From Hypholoma sublateritium FD-334 SS-4 (taxonomy: Eukaryota > Basidiomycota > Agaricomycetes > Agaricales > Strophariaceae): a stretch of DNA of 64,000 nucleotides. Position 1 is the stretch's first letter; every line of letters begins with the position of its first letter. The stretch is taken from positions 326,462 to 390,461 of the forward strand of contig KN817519.1 of assembly GCA_000827495.1 (NCBI GenBank). The letters are read 5' to 3'. A program made the translations under genes and the position numbers. Below the pieces are notes generated by a model that had not been told where the DNA came from, did not search any database, and saw only the letters and a list, made by a program, of their open reading frames with translations. Positions 56,320 through 64,000 of the stretch are shown one piece after another.

Positions 56320-58417
56320 ATGGTCGTACGGCTCACTTCCACAGTAAGTAAGCGAATAACTTTCAATACATTTCACGTGATAACTTTAGAATGCGTACTT
56401 ATTACTATTAGATTTCACATTCCCTTCGGAGGGGCCGACACGGGACCAGGTCCTTTACAACATCCAAGCTGAACATGGTGAGTCGGGAAATGCGTTATTA
56501 GCATATCTTCTCAATACATGTTGCAGTCCTCTCAAAGCCATCGTGTGGAAAAGGACACCTTCGGAGAGCTGCAGGTTCCATCAGACAGGTACTGGGGAGC
56601 TCAGACCCAAAGGTACGCCCTTATCCACTCATATTTCATCTTATTGATGTCGAGGGATGCGGTGCCTTCAGGTCGTTACAAAACTTTGACATTGGTGGGC
56701 CAACAGAGCGATTGCCTCTCCCCTTAATCAAGGCATTTGGTGTGTTGAAGAAGGCGGCGTCTATCGTTAATGTGGAATATGGCATGGATCCTCGCATTGG
56801 AGATGCCATACAACAGGCTTCAGATGATGTATATCATACTCATTGTGCATATACCTGCATAACTAACTATGTTACAGGTCATTTCAGGAAAACTGGCAGA
56901 CCATTTTCCTCTCGTAGTGTTCCAAACCGGCAGTGGCACCCAAAGTAATATGAACGCTAATGAGGTATCTTCACAATCAAGTTTACAATTATAACCTACG
57001 AATTCTCATTGCAAAAAACAGGTTATTTCAAACCGAGCCATTGAAATTCTGGGCGGAGAGCTTGGGTCCAAAACCCCGGTACATCCCAATGACCACGTCA
57101 ATCGCAGCCAGAGCAGCAACGATTCGTGAGCAAGAGCATCCTCTATCATCCCAAAATACTCATGCATTTATTCGTAGCTTCCCGACGGTTATGCACATAG
57201 CAGTTGTCACTGAAATTACGCACTCGTTGCTTCCTGCTCTCTCTGAACTGCACAAAGCTCTGGACGACAAGGCCAAAGCCTTCGATTCTATTATTAAGAT
57301 CGGTCGCACACACTTGCAGGATGCTACTCCATTGACCCTCGGACAAGAATTTAGTGGATACGCGCAACAGATTAAAAACGGCATCGAGCGCGTCAAAGAT
57401 ACACTGCCTCGCATGAGCTGCCTTGCACAAGGTGGAACTGCTGTCGGAACTGTATGTCATATTCAAATGTCCATTGTACTCCACCTGATTTGCTCGATCC
57501 AGGGACTTAACACCAAAAGAGGCTTCGATGTTAGAATTGCAGCCGAAATATCACAACTCACCGCTCTCAATTTCGTCACTGCCCCAAACAAGGTATTTAT
57601 TTTCTGGATGGCAGATGATTTGATTTTCTCACCGTTTTGATGTAGTTTGAGGCACTGGCTGCCCATGACGCTCTCATTGAGGCTCACGGGGCTCTCAATG
57701 TTCTCGCTTGCTCCCTCATGAAGATTGCCAACGATATCCGCTTCCTTGGTTCCGGCCCTCGTTGTGGACTGGGTGAATTGAGTCTCCCTGAGAATGAGCC
57801 TGGGAGCAGCATCATGCCCGGAAAGGTCAACCCTACCCAGTGTGAAGCCATTACGATGGTGGCTGCGCAGGTCATGGGGAATCAAACAGCAGTTTCTGTT
57901 GCTTGCGCTAGTGGTCATTTCGAGGTACGCAGGGGACGTTCATTTACACGGGACGAGCACTCACAATGTGGTTAGCTCAATGTTTTCAAGCCCGTCATTG
58001 CCAAAAATGTGTTGCAAAGCATCCGTTTATTAGCTGACGGTAAGTGTGCACTTTGTAATGCTCTAGTCATAGCATTGGCGGCTGATCTACGTATTAAGGC
58101 TCACGGTCATTCACTAAAAACTGTGTTGTCGGCATTCAAGCCAATGAGAAGCGCATTCAAACATTGCTGAACGAATCATTGATGCTCGCCACCATTCTCA
58201 ACAGCCATCTAGGCTATGACAGTGGGTCTAGCTTGCTTTTTGTGGAATGGTCTGCGATTTGATCACGTGTTTCTTCGCAGATGTTGCCAAATGCGCCAAG
58301 AAGGCCCATAAAGAGGGAACGACCTTGAAAGAGGCCACGGTGACACTTGGATTCCTTACGCCAGAAGAATTCGACGAGAAAGTTCGCCCGGAACTGATGC
58401 TGCACCCCGACAATTGA
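56320..58417 (+). CDS. FUM1: Fumarate hydratase, class II
   Basis: TCA-cycle enzyme interconverting fumarate and malate, in fungi dually located in mitochondria and cytosol. Exons: 56320..56343, 56412..56477, 56527..56612, 56672..56828, 56878..56964, 57022..57125, 57178..57451, 57503..57592, 57646..57924, 57976..58039, 58099..58221, 58281..58417 (496 aa). Presequence [20 protein letters not shown]. Motifs: [73 protein letters not shown] and the signature [16 protein letters not shown] with the catalytic serine. A second in-frame ATG sits at the last codon of exon 2 ([12 protein letters not shown]), exactly where cytosolic fumarase would start. Confidence 0.96.
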
Positions 58418-58935
58418 AACGCTCGTGGTGTGCAAGGCGTGACATGAATACTACATTGGGAATTGGATGAGGTTATTAGAAGGTTATTTACGTGTGTACC
58501 AAGTGTGAGATATAATATACGTGGTACCGAGTCGGAATGTCAATAGAGTATATGGGCTGATACATAGCAATAGAGGGATGTAGCTTGTGTATATGATGAG
58601 TAGAGGGAGGATGCGCAAAAGGCTTGGCGTGAATGTCGGGAGGAGTGGACTCTGTTGTTTCCTTTTACAGTTTACGAAGCGACCAAATGTAAAAATGCGC
58701 AAAGATCAGAGAGTTTCATTTATTGCCGTATCAGTTTCCAACTCGTTCCTTGTCGGTGACAGCAGTCATTCCCACTATCCCGCCCCAGTCAACTTGTCTT
58801 TCGTTTTCTTGTCCTTTCTCACAACGCCTCATACATTCTTACTACCTCCACACTTGAGCGCTTGCTGCGGTGTCAGGCGTCGCCTCTGATCCCACGAGGC
58901 CGCCCGTCTAGTCACAAAAGACAACTCAGCTGGCG
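58418..58935. other. Spacer between FUM1 and INO80
   Basis: About 520 bp, AT-rich in the first half and CT-rich just before the INO80 ATG, as in many basidiomycete leaders. No gene seen. Confidence 0.5.
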
Positions 58936-61900
58936 ATGTCGCTCCGTCATATTCTTAACGACGAGCCACCTCCAGCTCACCCTCGCCAGTCTTACGTCGC
59001 TACATCGCGGATGTCCTCGGCCGACCATCCTCCCTATCCAGAGGATCCTCGATTGTCTCCTCAGCCTGGCTCTCCATCACGTCCATATCTGACCCAGCGA
59101 CAACCTCTAGAAGTCCCCGAACCTCGGTCGTACTACCGACCCTCTGTCACCGGCCAGCATGACGCGAGTTGGGACTCCCGTTCCGGTGATTGGCCCGCCG
59201 ACGACGCTCTGTCTTATGCCAGCGAACACCAAAGGTATTCTTATGACCGAGAACCTGTCGTGTCTCCAATAGAAGCATCACAGCCACTTCCACCGCAAGA
59301 CGAGCAGGATGTCATTTCTAAAAAACGACGTAAAGGTGGAGACCATGACGAGGACTATATGCCCGCGAAGCCAAGACGGGTGAGTTCATTTATGAATGAT
59401 ATGTTATGCATTAGTTAGATCATAATTGTTGTTAGATGAGTCAAAGGAAGGTGTCGCGAAAGGGAAAAGAAACGCGGCCTATATCTCCTACGGGCGACGC
59501 TACCCTTGACGCTAAACCTACAATTGATGACCCCGCACTTGACTCCTCCGACTTAGAGGATTGTCGCGAGGTATGGATGGGCGAACTCGGAGAATACATC
59601 GTGGAGACCCAGAAACGCCAGAGTCAAGTAGCTCAATATTTCTGGACAAGCATCCTGGTACAAATTCTTGTCGCGTGTCATTAAGCGCGTTGAATCTAAT
59701 TAATATATAGGAGCGGAATTCTGTCACCGCCATAGATCTTTCTCGACACTACTCTGAAAGGATAGAAAGCATAGCTATACCCCCTCCTACGCCAACATAC
59801 ATCCACCCACGGGGCGCTTTCGAAGACGAGTTCGAGAATATGACAAGTACGAAGTCAAACGGACAAGATTACGAACATCAGCGACGATTCAACTCGAGTG
59901 CTGAAGATGCGGCCCTAGAATTCGAGAGATCTATGTTAGATTCCCCGGCTCCAAAATCCAAAAAGAGGGGTGGGGAGGCTAAGAAACGAGCTGTACCTGG
60001 AGGAGAGTCTGACGTTGAAGGCAGTGCAGACAAAGCAGGACCATCCACCAAGCGCCGCAAGTTGGACAACAATTCTGTGGGCGTCGCTAATGGTGTTGAA
60101 CACACTCAAGCACATGACTCTATTTCCCTCAAGCTGTCTATCTCTAAACTCAAGGGCAAGGCAAAACAATCACAAAGGGAGCCAAGCCATGACAGCATTT
60201 CAACGACGCCAAAGCTTCGGAAGAAACCAGGTCCTAAGAAAAAGGTGGGACTTGCCCTGGAACTCGAAGGCGAGCAAGCATCCCGGCCGTCGTCTCTCTT
60301 GGGCGATGTAACACCATCTGTCTCACGACCGAACTCGCCCGTGCACACCAACACAACAATGGTTTACGAACTTGACGAACAAATACCTCCCATGAAGAAG
60401 GCGAAAAAGGTGGACGACACCGCCATGATCAAGAGGATTAAATCTCTGGAAGAATCGCAGCGCAAAGTTTGGACAAACATAGCGCGCAGAGATGTTGCCA
60501 AGGTTGGTATTCTTCTTCCCCTTACCATTCATACAAAGACTAAATTTTCATGAAGGTGTATAAATATCACGCTACGGGTTATCTGGCTCGCCAAGCGCAA
60601 TCAGAGCGAATTGCAAAACTCGCATCCATCCAGGCGCGGAAGCCATTTACCAGGACAGCAAAGGCCAACAAAGATCTCCAAGCCAAAGCAAAACGGTTGA
60701 TGCGCGAAATGCAGGTATTTTGGAAGAAAAACGAGAAGGAAGAGAGGGACCTGAGGAAGCGCGAACAAAAAGAGGCTATGGACCGCCTCAAGATCGAAGA
60801 GGAAAAGCGAGAAGCTGCTCGGCAGGCGCGCAAGCTCGAGTTCCTCATTTCCCAGACAGAACTATACAGCCATTTTGTTGGCAGCAAACTCAAGAGTGAG
60901 ATTTTTATGTTCTTTTTTCTTCATGTATACTAACACTTCTCTAGCTACTGAAATCGAGGGAGATGCAGAGCCACTTCCTGTCCCAGTTGGTGCACAGATC
61001 GCTGATGACGGACCCGAAGTATTACCAGATATCGACTTTGACAACGGTACGTATATGACTCAACGTTACCTACGAATATCACTCATACGAATGTAGATGA
61101 TTCGACGAATCTTCATCGGCATGCAAGACAGAATGCTCAAGAAGCAATATCCCTTGCTAAGGAACGGGCACAACAATTTGATATGCAAGCTGCACTGGAG
61201 CGCAAGACCAATGAAGCATTGAAGCTTGCGAAAGCCCAGGCTCACATTCATGATGCATCCGCGTCCTCTACGTCTGTCCCCCCACTGGTCGACTGTACGT
61301 GTTCTTAATCGTTTATTGCTATAAAATGTACTTACTGAATTTTTCAGTGGACTCCGACGAGTTGAACTTCCAGAATCCTACATCATTGAGCGGACCCTTG
61401 ACAATCGGGCAGCCCAAGATGCTGATGGCTCAATTGAAAGAATACCAACTAAAAGGCCTGAATTGGCTTGCAACACTGTACGAACAAGGTATCAATGGTA
61501 TTCTGGCAGATGAAATGGGTCTGGGAAAGGTTTGTTTTCTTCTTGGGTATTATGATGTCACCAGGCTCAAACTTTCGGCAGACGGTGCAATCCATTTCTC
61601 TGCTGGCATACCTAGCGGAAACGCATGATATCTGGGGGCCTTTCCTTGTCGTGGCTCCAGCTTCAACCCTACACAACTGGCAGCAAGAGCTGACCAGATT
61701 CGTGCCTCATCTCAAAGCTCTTCCTTATTGGGGGAACGTCAAGGATCGTGCAACACTGAGAAAATTCTGGAGCAAGAAAGAGATAAGTTATAATCAGGAT
61801 GCGCCATTCCATGTCTTGATTACTAGTTATCAGTTGGTTAGTAAGATTTAAAATTCTTACAAAGGTTTCTAAGCCCATTTTACTCGTAGGTCACTCAAGA

Positions 61901-64000
61901 TCAGCAATACTTTCAACGTGTCAAATGGCAGTACATGATTCTAGACGAGGCTCAGAATATCAAAAATTCGTCGAGTGTGCGGTGGAAAACTCTTCTTGGA
62001 TTCCAATGCCGAAATCGTCTTCTATTGACGGGAACGCCGATTCAGAACTCTATGCAAGGTGTGTTGTGATACCATCTCTGATATCACGCAAAAATGTCTG
62101 ATTTTGCATCCTATTCAAGAACTCTGGGCTCTCCTTCATTTCATCATGCCAAGTTTATTCGACTCGCACGACGAGTTCAACGAATGGTTCTCAAAGGATA
62201 TCGAGAACGCAGCTGAGAATAAAGGAAGCAAACTCAATGAACACCAACTTCGACGGCTGCATATGATTTTGAAACCGTTCATGTTACGGCGCGTTAAACG
62301 ACATGTCCAAAATGAGCTGAGCGAAAAAGTATATCTTTGAGTCCGACTTCTCTCAATCAGCTTGCTTACGGTTTTGTTCATTAGATTGAAATCGACGTAT
62401 TCGTGGATCTAAGTCCAAGGCAGCGGGCCCTATACGCCGGCCTACTGGCCAATGTATCAGTATCTGACCTCCTTGAAAAGGCTGCCAATATCGGAGATGC
62501 TGATTCTGCTCGGTCACTGATGAATCTAGTCATGCAGTTCCGAAAAGTCGGTGGAGATTATTCTGATGTTCAAGCAAGTACTTATTTAACTGTTCATAGG
62601 TGTGCAATCATCCTGAGCTCTTCGAACGAGCCGACGTCGTCGCCCCGTTTTCTTTCTGTAAATACGGGAAATCCGGACCGATCAACCGTGAAGGCGACTT
62701 CCTGATTTTGCCATATTCAACGCGAAGCCCAATTGAATATTCAATCCCCCTCGTTATGTATCAAGATGGAGGCATTCTGGGGGTCCCTTCTGAAGCGTCG
62801 ACCTCACCATCTCAGAGTGGATGTTTGAATAAATTGCTCAACATTTGGACAACGGATTGGATCCACCGATCTTTATATGACGATGGTTTGTCCACTCCAC
62901 TGGGACATTATCTCTAAAATGGCATCTTATTTTTCTTTAGATGCAGGGGACTTTTCATTCCTTCGTTTCGCAGACGTTTCTGCCTCAGAAGCCCATGAAA
63001 TCCACGTGTCTCCACTCCTTCGGAGACGCTTGATGGCTTTGGAAAATTTGACTGCTATTCCAGACGCATATTATTCCCTGTAAGTTCCAGCTAAAGTTTG
63101 CATCATGGCCTGCGCTCATGTAGTTTCAGGGACCCTGATTTCTCTATGTATAATGCTACAAGCCATCTGCAAGTCTCTGCTTCCCGCATTCTTCCTCGTT
63201 TCAATTCAACAGAAACACTCCCTGATCTGTCGGATATCTCTATCTCCTCGTGGAAAATGTCTTGTCTCTCTCGAGCATCAATGAAATGGTGTACCCCGCT
63301 TGTGATCGCACCACCAATAAGTGTATACTGCAACGATCGTACCTTCGTAGAAGCGCAAACATACATTCAAGATGCGCCTTTGGAAAGCTTGGCTTTATAC
63401 GGGCTCCCCTACGAAATGCGATTCTCGGAAGAGTCTTGTAACACCTTCCAACAACTTGTTCCAGGAGTTCCACCACAAGGACTAGCAGGTGTTTCGCCTC
63501 CTGATCAATTGCCTCTTTCCAACATGATGGTACCCGAGGCAAAGAGGTTGATCTATGACTCTGCCAAACTGTCTCGTCTGGACAGTCTCCTTCAGGAGCT
63601 CAAAGGAGGCGACCATCGGGTTCTTGTCTACTTCCAAATGACTAGGATGATGGATTTGATGGAAGAGTACTTGATATATCGCCAGTACAAGTACCTCAGG
63701 CTAGATGGTTCATCAAAATTGGAGGACCGTAGGGACATGGTGATTGACTGGCAAACCAGGTTTGTGATACTCAAAAAGATCTCTACACTCTCTTGTATAA
63801 TTTACCAAAACATCCTTTTTAGACCAGATATCTTTGTCTTTTTACTTTCGACAAGGGCCGGGGGTCTTGGAATCAATCTTACGGCGGCTGACACTGTCAT
63901 TTTCTACGACCACGATTGGAATCCCTCTAATGACGCGCAAGCAATGGATCGTGCTCATCGTCTAGGTCAGACGCGACAAGTAACAGTGTATCGATTAATT
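58936..64000 (+). CDS. INO80: INO80 chromatin-remodelling ATPase (partial, 3' end off window)
   Basis: Snf2-family ATPase of the INO80 nucleosome-sliding complex. Fifteen exons are visible: 58936..59379, 59436..59657, 59711..60502, 60556..60895, 60945..61046, 61097..61294, 61348..61529, 61582..61836, 61890..62058, 62120..62328, 62385..62546, 62600..62885, 62941..63079, 63130..63759, 63823 to the edge. The N terminus is disordered; the DBINO/HSA region follows ([19 protein letters not shown]; a long basic helix), then the ATPase: [19 protein letters not shown], motif [27 protein letters not shown] (as in INO80 rather than DEAH), [36 protein letters not shown], the INO80 insertion, [30 protein letters not shown] and motif [20 protein letters not shown] just before the right edge. 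Confidence 0.96.

Overview
This window is nuclear DNA from a filamentous basidiomycete fungus, most likely an Agaricomycete. The evidence is the dense spliceosomal gene structure (about 47-60 nt GT-AG introns, up to 19 exons in one gene) and the gene content: a mushroom PriA/CPL cell-wall protein, a DUF6697 protein, a basidiomycete-type TMEM135-like protein, AP-2 alpha, NudE and INO80. I reconstructed 31 genes or gene candidates by joining exons that preserve both reading frame and family similarity. Exon coordinates are hand-derived and may be off by a base. No rRNA, tRNA, transposon or CRISPR array was recognised.

Layout. 1-12 kb: secreted PriA-like protein (cut by the left edge), PP2A scaffold subunit (TPD3), glucose-6-phosphate 1-epimerase and the long DNA polymerase zeta gene REV3. 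12-24 kb: AGTRAP-like membrane protein, DPH7, TMEM135-like protein, a dysferlin-domain peroxin-like protein, HSCB/JAC1 and a dsRBD-DEAH RNA helicase. From about 13.0 to 23.7 kb the DNA is strikingly GC-rich compared with both flanks. 24-36 kb: AP-2 alpha, a PH-C2-RasGAP, an ELO fatty-acid elongase, a poorly resolved RING-like candidate, a long gene-poor stretch and SLX9. 36-46 kb: a four-helix membrane protein, a FAM192A/NIP30 homologue, ESS-2, NudE, exosome CSL4 and PDH-E2 (LAT1). 46-64 kb: a coiled-coil DUF6697 protein, KAE1, a GT8 glycosyltransferase, RPS28, lipoyl synthase, CMC1, PEX11, a small mitochondrial-targeting candidate, fumarase and INO80 (cut by the right edge).

The genes are mostly housekeeping and interleaved on both strands, with very short convergent and divergent spacers (49 bp between two divergent ATGs). 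Several encode linked mitochondrial functions: HSCB delivers Fe-S clusters, lipoyl synthase is an Fe-S enzyme, LAT1 carries the lipoate, and CMC1 and FUM1 are also mitochondrial. I see no defence system, secondary-metabolite cluster or mobile island. The points most worth following up are the GC-rich block, three GC-AG introns, start codons isolated on 3-nt exons, two apparent frame breaks next to G runs, the AGTRAP-like and DUF6697 genes, and the unresolved RING-like gene.
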